Below, piece after piece: positions 45,981-54,875 of a stretch of DNA of 64,000 nucleotides (its first letter is position 1; each line of letters begins with the position of its first letter). The position numbers were made by a program, and so were the translations under genes. The stretch is from contig JAWXBI010000132.1 in NCBI GenBank assembly GCA_034439915.1, forward strand, positions 1 to 64,000. Direction: 5' to 3'. The notes beneath the pieces were generated by a model, which worked only from the letters and a program-made list of their open reading frames with translations, made no database searches and had not been told where the DNA came from. This DNA comes from JADJLQ01 sp034439915. Its GTDB lineage: Bacteria > Bacteroidota > Bacteroidia > Chitinophagales > Saprospiraceae.

Positions 45981-46035
45981 TGAGATGCTTACAGCAACAA
46001 CAACACGCACAACAATTAATAAAAATAGATTTCAT
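45970..46035 (-). CDS. Cysteine-rich leader peptide 1 (21 aa)
   Basis: A short ORF read by hand: ATG at 46035, TAG at 45972-45970. It encodes MKSIFIN, then CCACCCCC (seven Cys in eight codons, six TGT and one TGC), then KHLMLT. It starts about 10 bases after the predicted transcription start and is followed 27 bases later by terminator 1. The length, position and Cys run are those of an amino-acid-sensing attenuator leader. Confidence 0.8.
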   Translation of the reverse strand: MKSIFINCCACCCCCKHLMLT

Positions 46036-46051
46036 TGAAATTAACCTGCTA

Positions 46052-46083
46052 CAAATATACAAGAGCCATGCCAGCTTTGCAAA
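46052..46083 (-). promoter_or_regulatory. Bacteroidota-type promoter of the cysteine operon
   Basis: Reading leftward: TTTG (46083-46080), exactly 20 bases, then TATATTTG (46059-46052). This is an exact match to the TTTG-N19-21-TAnnTTTG consensus. Transcription should start near 46045, making the leader before cysM about 345 bases long and including both leader ORFs. Confidence 0.85.
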
Positions 46084-46246
46084 TGGCCCTAAAAACTTTG
46101 CCGTTAATTAGCTGTTAAACTCTGTTTTAATCCCGGGAAATTTTCCGGAGCCCGGGGAATCTGGTAGAAAATAAATTTGGAATTTGAATGAACGAAAAAC
46201 AGGATTTGAGTAAATAGGATGGGCAGCAGGCAGATGGTCCATTGGG

Positions 46247-46603
46247 TTACCACTCCATCTGGTCCCCCGGAGATTTGCCCTCATCATGGGAGGTATCCCC
46301 TCCTTCTGTTGGGTCCTCACGGTGTGCAAATTGATCGTAATCGAAGTCGGGCAATAATTCTGTTTTAACGTGGTTTACCACGTCCTGCAAACCTTCCACG
46401 AAGCGGTTAAAGTCTTCTTTATAGAGGAAGATCTGGTGCCTGATATAACCATTGCCATCGCCCCTTCGGGTGCTTTCAGTAAGGGTGAGGTAATAATCAT
46501 CTCCCCGGGTTTTCATTACATCAAAAAAATAAGTGCGTTTCCGTCCTGCTTTTACTTTGTTGGAGTAGACGCTGGAGTTGCGTTGAGAACCGTCGTTTTC
46601 CAC
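46247..46603 (-). CDS. DUF3276 (PUR-alpha-like) protein
   Basis: A 118-residue protein of the Bacteroidota DUF3276/PUR-like family, recognised from AGRKRTYFFDVMKTRGDDYYLTLTESTRR and RHQIFLYKEDFNRFVEGLQDVVNHV, with an acidic, disordered C-terminus. PUR-fold proteins bind nucleic acids. The start is GTG at 46603 (a TAA lies upstream in frame with no ATG between). A CCCGGG-armed hairpin at 46131-46158 may end the transcript. It is not obviously linked to the cysteine operon. Confidence 0.85.
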   Translation of the reverse strand: MENDGSQRNSSVYSNKVKAGRKRTYFFDVMKTRGDDYYLTLTESTRRGDGNGYIRHQIFLYKEDFNRFVEGLQDVVNHVKTELLPDFDYDQFAHREDPTEGGDTSHDEGKSPGDQMEW

Positions 46604-46630
46604 AGTAATTTTGTGTTTTAAGATTTATTC

Positions 46631-46638
46631 CAAATATA
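46631..46638 (-). promoter_or_regulatory. Candidate -7 box upstream of the DUF3276 gene
   Basis: TATATTTG on the minus strand fits TAnnTTTG and would start transcription about 20 bases before the GTG. The nearest TTTG lies only 16 bases further upstream, shorter than the usual 19-21, so the call is tentative. Confidence 0.4.
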
Positions 46639-46653
46639 CTAATTTGGTTTCAA

Positions 46654-48438
46654 TCAAAAAACCTGCACCTGACCGGGACTATGTGATTCTTCCCATTTTT
46701 GTCTTTCGAGTAATTTGAAATAAACCCCTTGTTTTTCCAGAAGCTGTTCATGGGTACCGGTTTCGGCTAATTGGCCTTTGTGAAGCACGAGGATCCGGTC
46801 AAATCCAAGAAGATGGTTTATTCGGTGGGTGATCAGAATAGTTGTTTTGTCTGCCAATACCTGATTAAAGGCACCGACAATCGCTTTTTCGGTGCGGGTA
46901 TCTACTGCGCTGAGGCAATCGTCTAAGATAAGGATTTCGGGATTTTTAGCCAAAGCCCGAGCTATAGCCACCCTTTGTTTTTGCCCACCTGATAAGGTCA
47001 CCCCGCGCTCTCCCAATATCGTTTGCATCTTGTCCGGAAGCCTCTCTATTTCATCTGCAATGGCGGCATGTACTGCCGACTGATCAATCATAATGTCCTC
47101 AATGAGCGGCTCTCCCAGCCGAATGTTATTTCGGATGGACTCGGAAAACAAAAACTGATCCTGTGGGACATAACCGATTTTTTTCCGTAAAACACTGATA
47201 TCGTATTCTTTAATATTGACTCCGTCCAGCAGGATTTCCCCGGAGGTGACATCGAATAAACGGAGCATAAGTTCGGCGATCGTGGTTTTACCGGAAGCAG
47301 TTTTACCAATGATCGCCAGTCTGGAACCCGGAGGGATGGTAAAGGAAAGGTTATCCAGCGCTTTAGTCCCGGTATTGGGATAGATAAAACTTACATTTTT
47401 AAATTCAATTTTTCCTGAAATTTTGTCCGGTTTTAAATCTCCACCGCGGTCAATTACAGGTTGAATGGTCATAAATTCGTTGATCCTTTTCATAGAAGCC
47501 TCCGCCTGTTGGACAATGGAGGCCAGCCAGCCTATAGCGGTGACCGGCCAGGTAAGCATATTGATATAAATTACAAATTCGGCAATATTGCCCGGAGTGA
47601 CGGCCCCGGATTGTACCCGGTAAACACCAGCCCAGACAATGATGACGGTGCTCAACCCGGTCAGCAGCATAATCAAAGGAAAAAACAGGGCATTGACCTT
47701 GGATAAATCCAGGGTGGAATATTTATATTTTTCTGCTTCTTCGGCAAAATAGTTACCCATAGTTTTTTCCTGGGTATAAGATTTTACAATCCGGATTCCG
47801 GAGTATACTTCCTGGGCAATGCTTGTAAGTTTGGAAAGTTGTTGTTGAATCGCAGTACTTTTTCTATTGATAATCGAGCTGACATAAAAGATAGAAACGG
47901 ATAAAAAGGGGAGCGGCAGCAAGGTCAGTAAGGACAGGGTCAGGTCTACCTTTACCATACTGACTACCACCAGTATGATCAATGCCGCCAGATCAATGGC
48001 GTATAACACCGCAGGTCCGAGATACATGCGGACTTTGGATACATCTTCCGTGATCCTTGACATCAGGTCACCTGTAGTTTGTTTCCTGTAAAAAGTCTGA
48101 TCGAGCGCAGAATAATGATCGTAGATGTTTTTTTTCAGATCGTATTCAATCAGCCTGGACATGACGATAATCGATTGTCTCATAAAATACATGAAGATGC
48201 CCATGAGCACTGCACAACCAAACACAATCAAACCAAAACGGACCAATTTTGGGGCCATCACCTCGGCTGCACCCGGGACCGGATCCTTGAGTTGATTGAC
48301 TACCAGGTCCAAAGCATCGCGGATCATCTGAGGCTGAACGATCCGGAAATAATTCATCAGAAGGACAAAAACGATACCGGCCAAAAACCTCCATTTATAC
48401 CGGACAAAATATTTATTGAGTGACCAGAGCTCTTTCAA
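46654..48438 (-). CDS. ABC exporter half-transporter (fused membrane and ATPase domains)
   Basis: A 594-residue protein with six transmembrane helices in residues 1-310 and an ATPase domain with Walker A GKTASGKTT, signature LSGGQKQR and Walker B ILILDDCLSAVD. This is the MsbA/MdlB-like exporter architecture and it would function as a dimer. The substrate (lipid, drug or peptide) cannot be told. The start is TTG at 48438, with an in-frame TAA four codons upstream. Confidence 0.92.
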   Translation of the reverse strand: MKELWSLNKYFVRYKWRFLAGIVFVLLMNYFRIVQPQMIRDALDLVVNQLKDPVPGAAEVMAPKLVRFGLIVFGCAVLMGIFMYFMRQSIIVMSRLIEYDLKKNIYDHYSALDQTFYRKQTTGDLMSRITEDVSKVRMYLGPAVLYAIDLAALIILVVVSMVKVDLTLSLLTLLPLPFLSVSIFYVSSIINRKSTAIQQQLSKLTSIAQEVYSGIRIVKSYTQEKTMGNYFAEEAEKYKYSTLDLSKVNALFFPLIMLLTGLSTVIIVWAGVYRVQSGAVTPGNIAEFVIYINMLTWPVTAIGWLASIVQQAEASMKRINEFMTIQPVIDRGGDLKPDKISGKIEFKNVSFIYPNTGTKALDNLSFTIPPGSRLAIIGKTASGKTTIAELMLRLFDVTSGEILLDGVNIKEYDISVLRKKIGYVPQDQFLFSESIRNNIRLGEPLIEDIMIDQSAVHAAIADEIERLPDKMQTILGERGVTLSGGQKQRVAIARALAKNPEILILDDCLSAVDTRTEKAIVGAFNQVLADKTTILITHRINHLLGFDRILVLHKGQLAETGTHEQLLEKQGVYFKLLERQKWEESHSPGQVQVF

Positions 48439-48499
48439 TTCGGGAAATTATACCTGAGGGACAAAAGTATAAGAATTAAGGCAGTTGTATAATTGGTTT

Positions 48500-49621
48500 T
48501 TAACGGACCTGTTCAACATCAAAGCTAAGATAGGGCAATAACCTATCCCAAAATTTTCTGTCAAAAGCCAGGATCAGACCCAGTTGATCATGACTTTTAA
48601 TTGGCCCGTTTTGTATTATAAAATTGGCGATCACCTTGCTGTCTTTTACCGATAGATACGGGTGAGGTCTGGAGAGTGGAAGATCATAATTGATCCGGAT
48701 CTTTCTGAATACAGGAGAGGATAATAAAAAGGGACGGATGTGGTGCAAAGTGGAATCCCTAAGGCCATAAACTTCCGACAATTGATCGACGCTGATGAAC
48801 CCTCCGAGGATTTCCCGGAACCCGATAATTCGTTTGGCCAGCAGAGTACCTATTCCAGGTAATCGTTTCCAACCAGCAGTATCCGTCAGGTTAATATCTA
48901 CAGTCAGTTGATTTAGATCCGGGTTCTCCTTCTCCGGAGACTGGAAATGATCATAAGCAATTGGAAAACTCAGGTGTGGACTAATCAATGTAAACAAGGA
49001 ATCATTCATCCCATAAATTTTCAGTAAGTCCTCTGGTTTTTTAAAGACTCCACCCTTGGTCCGATAATTTAAAATGACCCTTGCGATAGGATAGGGCAAT
49101 CCTCCGTTAATAAATTGTGCAATCGCTGCTGAATTCGGATCAAATGTTTCGGACTTTTTTTCTGGAGTTTCAGATTTTGATTTAATAATTGGAATGGTTG
49201 TTTTGGGATTGGTTTCAAATTCGAGGTAAGGGGTCAGCAAATTAACCCATTCCGGGGTCATGCCGTATATCCTGGAAATACCCTGGATATCCCTGAATCG
49301 TCCTCCCTTCTGAAGATACTTTACCCAATTACGAGCTGCTTTGACGGGTACCCCGGACTCCATGAGTTGGGACAGATCTGCGGTATTGGGGTTGAATCTT
49401 TTTAACCGGGGTCTCACAGATGTGAGGAAACTATCCACCATCCGGTTACTGGTATCATTATCCAAAGTCAATGGCGTTAACAAATAGTTTGTATTAACCG
49501 TTCGAAAATGGGTGACAAAATAAACGATGACCAGCATCGCCAGCACCAGGGTCAGATAATAAAACGATTTGCGTTCCCGATTGGAAAACCTCAGATAGGT
49601 TTTAAACCCTTTGAGTCTCAT
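48500..49621 (-). CDS. Membrane-anchored helix-hairpin-helix repeat protein (ComEA-like)
   Basis: About 373 residues. One N-terminal transmembrane helix (FYYLTLVLAMLVIVYFV) is followed by several helix-hairpin-helix units with the recurring pattern N-x-A...-G-G-x-F...IYGM, e.g. FNPNTADLSQLMESGVPVKA, FDPNSAAIAQFINGGLPYPI and VDINLTDTAGWKRLPGIGTL. These fold modules bind DNA non-specifically, as in the competence receptor ComEA. The ATG at 49621 overlaps the comEC stop codon (ATGA), which decides the start against an upstream extension. DNA uptake is the likely role. Confidence 0.87.
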   Translation of the reverse strand: MRLKGFKTYLRFSNRERKSFYYLTLVLAMLVIVYFVTHFRTVNTNYLLTPLTLDNDTSNRMVDSFLTSVRPRLKRFNPNTADLSQLMESGVPVKAARNWVKYLQKGGRFRDIQGISRIYGMTPEWVNLLTPYLEFETNPKTTIPIIKSKSETPEKKSETFDPNSAAIAQFINGGLPYPIARVILNYRTKGGVFKKPEDLLKIYGMNDSLFTLISPHLSFPIAYDHFQSPEKENPDLNQLTVDINLTDTAGWKRLPGIGTLLAKRIIGFREILGGFISVDQLSEVYGLRDSTLHHIRPFLLSSPVFRKIRINYDLPLSRPHPYLSVKDSKVIANFIIQNGPIKSHDQLGLILAFDRKFWDRLLPYLSFDVEQVR

Positions 49622-51690
49622 TTTAACCGTATAGATACATAAGGAAATTGCGACCTTTGCCAATGCACCCTGCCAGGATATAACCTAGAGGGATCTGGAA
49701 TAAAATCCGGTGTGTAAATTTCCAGTGGAGTTGGAAGGGTCATAGGCACCTTCCATTCTTTGTTTAACAAAATAACCCGGGAAGGAGAACCGGCGGAAAT
49801 CAGGGAGTCTTCTTTATTCAATATCAATTGATACTGTTTATCCTTGTAACGGATGGTATGTCCGGACAAACTAAGGTGTCCGGATGAATAAATAGACAAG
49901 GCAGGGTTAAAATGAATAACCTGCTTTAACGGTAGATTGTACCGTTCCAAATAATTTAATGGTGGTTTCAAGGTATCTTCGTTCATAGTGTAAAAAATAG
50001 TGTTCTGCTTATCCTTGATCCAAATAAAAGGTTTGTTGACTGAACCACCGGCAACAATTTCCATTCTATTTTGATCGAGTCTTTCTTCGATAATCATTAA
50101 ACCGAAGAAAACAATACAAGTTAAAAGAAAAACAAGAAAAGTCCTGCGGGTTTTTTGAAAATATAGATAACCCAATAAAAGGCTGATCGCGGATAATAAC
50201 AGAACATCCCATGGGGTAGGCCACCAACCCTGAATACGGCCCAATGGCAACGAATAAATCCAGGTGATACTGTCATTCATCCATTTTATACTGCACTGGA
50301 GCGGCAACCCCAGCCAAGTCACCCAGGTGGATAAGAAGGGATATCCTGCTAATGAGATCATCCCACAGATCAGAATTAGATAAGAAAACGGTGTACTCAA
50401 CAATCCTGTCAACCAGAAATAGAAGGCAAATTGATGAAAATGATAGGCAATCAAAGGGTAAATAAGCAATTGAGCTGCCATCGAAACAGCTAATACCTTC
50501 CATATTGCCTGAACCACCTTATTCCCCGTACTAATAAAAGACCGGATAGGTTCGTATAAAATAAAAATGCCCGCCATAGCCAAAAAAGACAATTGAAATC
50601 CGAGATTGTAGATATCGAATGGATAAATAACCAGTAAAATAAAAGCGGCAGCTGCCAGGACATTTAATGGAGGCGCATCCCGTTGCATCAGCCGGGAACA
50701 ATGAAGCAATGAGAACATTACGGCCGATCTTAATATCGAAGGGGCTGCTCCGGTCAGAAAAGTATAGGCCCAGATCACCGTGAGGATCAGTACCACCTGA
50801 AGCACTTTAAGTTTGCGCCCCTTATAGCTGATAAAACCAAACAGCACCTGGAAAATATGCGCAATGATACCGACATGTAATCCGGAAACAGCCAGGATAT
50901 GGACTGCACCGGTGCCTGAATAAGCCTGGTAAAGTTCAGGGTCCATTTTTTTTCTCAAACCAAGTAACATAGCAGAAGCCACCGGATAGTCCCTGGCTGA
51001 GGGGACCAGGGCATGTATAATATGGTCTATATGATTCCGGGTCTGTTCTAATACAGAAGGCGATGATTTTAAAATCAATTTATACCGGGTGGTGTCTAAA
51101 TACGTAAAATAATGAACGTTTCGCCGGTGAAGCATTTTTCTCCAATCGAAGTCAAACGGAGCGTAAGCCTGATCAGGTACCCGGACCTTAAACACTCCCT
51201 GAATGAGATCTCTGTTGGAGGGTATATAACTTGCGTTTTTAGGTATCCGCAACAATAAATTACCCCTTGCGGGCGATTGACCAATCGAATCCTTCCGGAG
51301 GTGCACCCGGGCATAACAATCCCAAAATCTTTCTTTTTCATCCAGATACGATATGCTCACCAGCAACTCCTGTGGTTGTGAACCTTCGCCGATAAAGTGA
51401 TGAGGCAATTTCCTTTCATCATGGAAAGCAGCCCATAACAATCCAAAGAAGAACCAGAAAAAAGTTGCTGCCAGCCCAAACCAATATACATAGCGGAATT
51501 GAGAAGCCGCTAACCGGTGAAAATAAATTAGAACCAGGGTGATCAGCAGCAGTAACACTGCGCTCAGCTGTATTGCCGTTTTATGGGTATCTCCGGAAAG
51601 AATACCTAAAACAAATGGGATGACGATTTTAATAAAAGGAAATCTAGCCCACGGGAGGTCATAGTCCGGTCCGGTTCTCCACGCGATCAA
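49618..51690 (-). CDS. comEC: ComEC/Rec2-family competence channel
   Basis: A 690-residue polytopic membrane protein with an N-terminal DUF4131/OB-like region (about 90-200) and the Competence domain (GTGAVHILAVSGLHVGIIAHIFQVLFGF and SILRSAVMFSLLHCSRLMQRDAPPLNVLAAAAFILL). The C-terminal 170 residues are soluble but lack the HxHxDH motif of the metallo-beta-lactamase nuclease domain found in full-length ComEC. The start is TTG at 51690, with a TAA just upstream. It is tightly coupled to the HHH-protein gene. Confidence 0.9.
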   Translation of the reverse strand: MIAWRTGPDYDLPWARFPFIKIVIPFVLGILSGDTHKTAIQLSAVLLLLITLVLIYFHRLAASQFRYVYWFGLAATFFWFFFGLLWAAFHDERKLPHHFIGEGSQPQELLVSISYLDEKERFWDCYARVHLRKDSIGQSPARGNLLLRIPKNASYIPSNRDLIQGVFKVRVPDQAYAPFDFDWRKMLHRRNVHYFTYLDTTRYKLILKSSPSVLEQTRNHIDHIIHALVPSARDYPVASAMLLGLRKKMDPELYQAYSGTGAVHILAVSGLHVGIIAHIFQVLFGFISYKGRKLKVLQVVLILTVIWAYTFLTGAAPSILRSAVMFSLLHCSRLMQRDAPPLNVLAAAAFILLVIYPFDIYNLGFQLSFLAMAGIFILYEPIRSFISTGNKVVQAIWKVLAVSMAAQLLIYPLIAYHFHQFAFYFWLTGLLSTPFSYLILICGMISLAGYPFLSTWVTWLGLPLQCSIKWMNDSITWIYSLPLGRIQGWWPTPWDVLLLSAISLLLGYLYFQKTRRTFLVFLLTCIVFFGLMIIEERLDQNRMEIVAGGSVNKPFIWIKDKQNTIFYTMNEDTLKPPLNYLERYNLPLKQVIHFNPALSIYSSGHLSLSGHTIRYKDKQYQLILNKEDSLISAGSPSRVILLNKEWKVPMTLPTPLEIYTPDFIPDPSRLYPGRVHWQRSQFPYVSIRLK

Positions 51691-51696
51691 TCTGAA

Positions 51697-52956
51697 TTAT
51701 TTTCCGGGCATATACTTATACCGACCAAAATACCAAACCACCACAAAACACAGCAAGGGAACGATATATGCTTTTTGAATGCTACCGGTACTATCCGAAA
51801 TCCAACCCATGAGCAACGGAAATACCGCACCTCCGAAGATAGCCATGACCAGAAACGAAGAGGCGATCTTAGTCTCTTCCCCCAGCCCTTTGATCCCTAA
51901 AGCAAAGATCGTTGGGAACATGATCGACATAAAAAATGGAACAGCCGTCACAGCGTACACCGCTGTTTTTCCGTCGGTAACCAGGGCGATGGCCAATAGC
52001 CCGATGTTGATCAGACTGTAAATAGAAAGTAGTCTGGCCGGTGGAATATAACGCATTAGCCAAGTGCCTACAAAACGGCCAAGCATAAAGCCCACCATGG
52101 CGATACTTCCCCATAAAAAGGCAGCCGTCTTCTCCGGCATATCAATCAAATGGCGGGTCAGCCGGATAAAAAAACTTCCTACACAAACCTGGGCTCCCAC
52201 ATAAAATAATTGTGCCAGCACTGCCCAGAATACATGCGGGTGGCGTAATACATTCATGGAAAAAGAATGTTTATCGGAATCGGGTCCCTCTTCGTCTGCT
52301 TCTTTGATTTCAGGTATTTGAGATACTAAAAAAAACAAAGCGACTAAAAAAACAATACCGGCCATGATCAGATAGGGCACTTTTACCGTAGAGGCTTCAA
52401 AAGATAAATATTGGCTCAATTGATCCGGTGACATATTTTGCAGTTCTTCCTTGCTTTTTTCAATTCCGGATAAAATAAACTGGCCACCAATGACCGGCGC
52501 TAAAAATGCGCCTACTCCATTAAAGGATTGTGCAAAATTTAATCGCTGCTCGGATGTGGACGGGTCCCCCAATTTGGTGATGTAAGGATTGGCCACCGTT
52601 TCGAGAAAAGTGGCTCCGCTGGCAATGATAAATAAAGCCGTCAGAAACATAAGATAACTTCTTGCTCCGGCTGCAGGATAAAACATCAAAGCTCCAATAG
52701 TGTAGAGGCCCAGCCCCAGCAGAATGCCATTTTTATAGCCGTATTTATGCATAAACCAACCGGCTGGCAAAGCCATGAGAAAATAACCAAGGTAAACTGC
52801 CGAATCTATCAATGCGGACTGCGTATCCGACAATTGACAAGCTTTCTTCAGATGTGGAATCAGTATAGGATTGAGGTTGTGAAGAAATGCCCATAAAAAA
52901 AACAGGCTGGTCACCAGGATAAAGGGAACGAGATAATTCTTTTTTAGTGATTCCAT
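51697..52956 (-). CDS. FucP-family MFS sugar permease
   Basis: A 419-residue, 12-helix transporter (ATG at 52956, MESLKKNYLVPF) of the fucose/glucose-galactose permease family. Recognisable segments are SLFFLWAFLHNLNPILIPHLKKA, LIDSAVYLGYFLMALPAGW, and FLETVANPYITKLG. It would import a hexose or 6-deoxyhexose by proton symport. It lies six bases before comEC on the same strand. No catabolic genes are beside it, and the GH29 genes are 15-20 kb away, so fucose is only one possibility. Confidence 0.88.
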   Translation of the reverse strand: MESLKKNYLVPFILVTSLFFLWAFLHNLNPILIPHLKKACQLSDTQSALIDSAVYLGYFLMALPAGWFMHKYGYKNGILLGLGLYTIGALMFYPAAGARSYLMFLTALFIIASGATFLETVANPYITKLGDPSTSEQRLNFAQSFNGVGAFLAPVIGGQFILSGIEKSKEELQNMSPDQLSQYLSFEASTVKVPYLIMAGIVFLVALFFLVSQIPEIKEADEEGPDSDKHSFSMNVLRHPHVFWAVLAQLFYVGAQVCVGSFFIRLTRHLIDMPEKTAAFLWGSIAMVGFMLGRFVGTWLMRYIPPARLLSIYSLINIGLLAIALVTDGKTAVYAVTAVPFFMSIMFPTIFALGIKGLGEETKIASSFLVMAIFGGAVFPLLMGWISDSTGSIQKAYIVPLLCFVVVWYFGRYKYMPGK

Positions 52957-53028
52957 AGTTGGGTTTGAATTAGTAATCAGCAATCAGTGGTTAGTGGTTT
53001 GGTGGTTTGGTGGTGATTGCAGAGATCA

Positions 53029-53814
53029 TCAAATAGAAAATTGACCTTCGAAAATGAATACGGCATCACCACACAATCTGATTTGTTCGAAATGTCCCGG
53101 GTGTATCCGTTTGAAACGAACAGTCAAAGGGCCACCTTTAGCCAACAATTCCAAATGATCTAAATCAAAAAGGTGGTCCAATTCTACGATAGCCAGTGAT
53201 GCAGCCGTTGCACCGGTGCCACAGGCCCAGGTTTCATCTTCAACTCCTCTTTCATAGGTACGGATATGATATTGGCCTGCTGATTTTTCAATGAAATTTA
53301 CATTAATGCCTTCCGGAAATATATCGGAATAACGAATGCTACGTCCTTCCTGTACTATGGGGTATTGATCCAATCCGGAAACTTTTAATATATAATGAGG
53401 AGATCCGGTATTCAGGACCGCATAGTGCTCCTCTAATTCCATGGAGGTCACCGGATTCATTTCCAGTTCAATATAATCCGGGGTGATCAAGGTGGCCTGA
53501 TGTAATCCGTCCGCGGCTTTAAACGTTGCCAGGTGGTTGACCAGGCCCAGGCGATGGGCAAGAGACACTATACAACGTCCACCGTTGCCACAAAAACTAC
53601 CCAGTCCGCCATCCGCATTATAATAGATCATATCAAAATCGGCCTCACTTTCTTTTTCAATGAGCATCAGACCATCGGCACCGATCCCATACCGACGATG
53701 GCACCAATGCCGGACTAAATTTGCAGATTTAATAGCATCATATTGGCGCTTCCTGTTGTCTATCAGGATAAAGTCATTGCCGGTTCCGTGGTATTTATAA
53801 AAGGGAATGTTCAT
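53029..53814 (-). CDS. dapF: Diaminopimelate epimerase
   Basis: A 261-residue PLP-independent epimerase converting LL- to meso-diaminopimelate for lysine and peptidoglycan synthesis. The two catalytic cysteines lie in FCGNGGRCIVSLA and WACGTGATAASLA. The start is the ATG at 53814 (MNIPFYKYHGTGNDFILID), which is the family N-terminus; the 37-codon upstream extension is rejected. It is divergent from the OmpA-like gene. Confidence 0.95.
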   Translation of the reverse strand: MNIPFYKYHGTGNDFILIDNRKRQYDAIKSANLVRHWCHRRYGIGADGLMLIEKESEADFDMIYYNADGGLGSFCGNGGRCIVSLAHRLGLVNHLATFKAADGLHQATLITPDYIELEMNPVTSMELEEHYAVLNTGSPHYILKVSGLDQYPIVQEGRSIRYSDIFPEGINVNFIEKSAGQYHIRTYERGVEDETWACGTGATAASLAIVELDHLFDLDHLELLAKGGPLTVRFKRIHPGHFEQIRLCGDAVFIFEGQFSI

Positions 53815-53940
53815 CACCGTACTGTGTTCCAAATTTTTTATAAAAATAGCTTTAGTCTTTGAATTATATCTATCAGGGTTTGTTATCTTGGCAATTAAAT
53901 TTGGGATACAGACTTGCTGCTGCATTCTAAGTAATCAAAG

Positions 53941-54873
53941 ATGCGGATATTGTTGTTTTTTCTTTGGCTCACCCTTGGGCTGGCTTATTTCCTGATATGG
54001 AACCAGCGCAATGATTGTTGTACCGGTGGCACTCAACAAGTCTTAAGTTTTCCTTCACTATTTACTGGCTCTCCATCATCCGACGCGCCAGAGGTCTTGT
54101 CATTGCCTGAATCTTTAAATACGGGCCAAAACGACCCAGTTCAAGCCAATCACCTTAAAATCCAATCTCTGGATACTGTTGACATTACCCCGGGATGTAT
54201 TTTATTTAAATGGGGCCAGTCTGATCCGATTACCAGGCCGTGTTTTAATGCCTGGAGAGATTCTATCGCCGGCCAGTTAAAGGAAGGTCAAATGTTGGAA
54301 ATGATCGGTGAATATTTTGACCGGGAAAATCAGGTGATGGCCTCTGGCAACGTAGGGTTGTTGCGTGCTTTAAAAACAAAAAAATTATTTCAGGGTGTCA
54401 TGAATGAAACGCTGTTAAAAATAAGAAGCAACAGTGTACCGGAACGCGATTCCGTGGAACACCGGCTATTCCAATCCCTTCGTGTACAGGTTATTTTTTA
54501 CAATGAGCTGATTAAGGAAATGGACGAGAAAACCTTAATTTATTTCGCTTATGGGACTGAGGACCAGATCCACAATCAATGGCTCGAATCCTATACAGAC
54601 CATTTGGTGGCTATGCTTAAAAATACCAGACATGAGCTCCAACTGGTGGGTCATACCGACGATGATGCGACCGCAGAATCCAATCAAAAACTCGGGTTGC
54701 AACGCGCCGAACTGGTAAAATATTTATTGGTTTCAAAAGGATTAAAAGCCTCCCGGATTAAAACGTCCTCCAAAGGTGAATCCAGTCCCATTGCACCTAA
54801 CGATACCGAACAAAACCGAAGTCTCAACCGCAGGGTTGAATTATTTATCCTTTCCCCCAATCAATCAAAATAA
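53941..54873 (+). CDS. OmpA-family peptidoglycan-binding protein
   Basis: A 310-residue protein with an N-terminal membrane anchor (ILLFFLWLTLGLAYFLIW), a low-complexity linker, and a C-terminal OmpA-like domain (about 205-305) with LVGHTDDDATAESNQKLGLQRAELVKYLL, SKGESSPIAPNDTEQNRSLNRRVEL. The conserved GHTD and NRRVE elements bind diaminopimelate. The gene is followed after 2 bases by a second membrane protein. Confidence 0.85.
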   Translation: MRILLFFLWLTLGLAYFLIWNQRNDCCTGGTQQVLSFPSLFTGSPSSDAPEVLSLPESLNTGQNDPVQANHLKIQSLDTVDITPGCILFKWGQSDPITRPCFNAWRDSIAGQLKEGQMLEMIGEYFDRENQVMASGNVGLLRALKTKKLFQGVMNETLLKIRSNSVPERDSVEHRLFQSLRVQVIFYNELIKEMDEKTLIYFAYGTEDQIHNQWLESYTDHLVAMLKNTRHELQLVGHTDDDATAESNQKLGLQRAELVKYLLVSKGLKASRIKTSSKGESSPIAPNDTEQNRSLNRRVELFILSPNQSK

Positions 54874-54875
54874 GT

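Noticed and set aside
30225..52956. A single fucose-utilisation system joining the GH29 genes with the FucP-like permease
   Set aside because: The permease is 15-20 kb away, beside comEC, with unrelated operons between; no fucose isomerase, kinase or aldolase is present.
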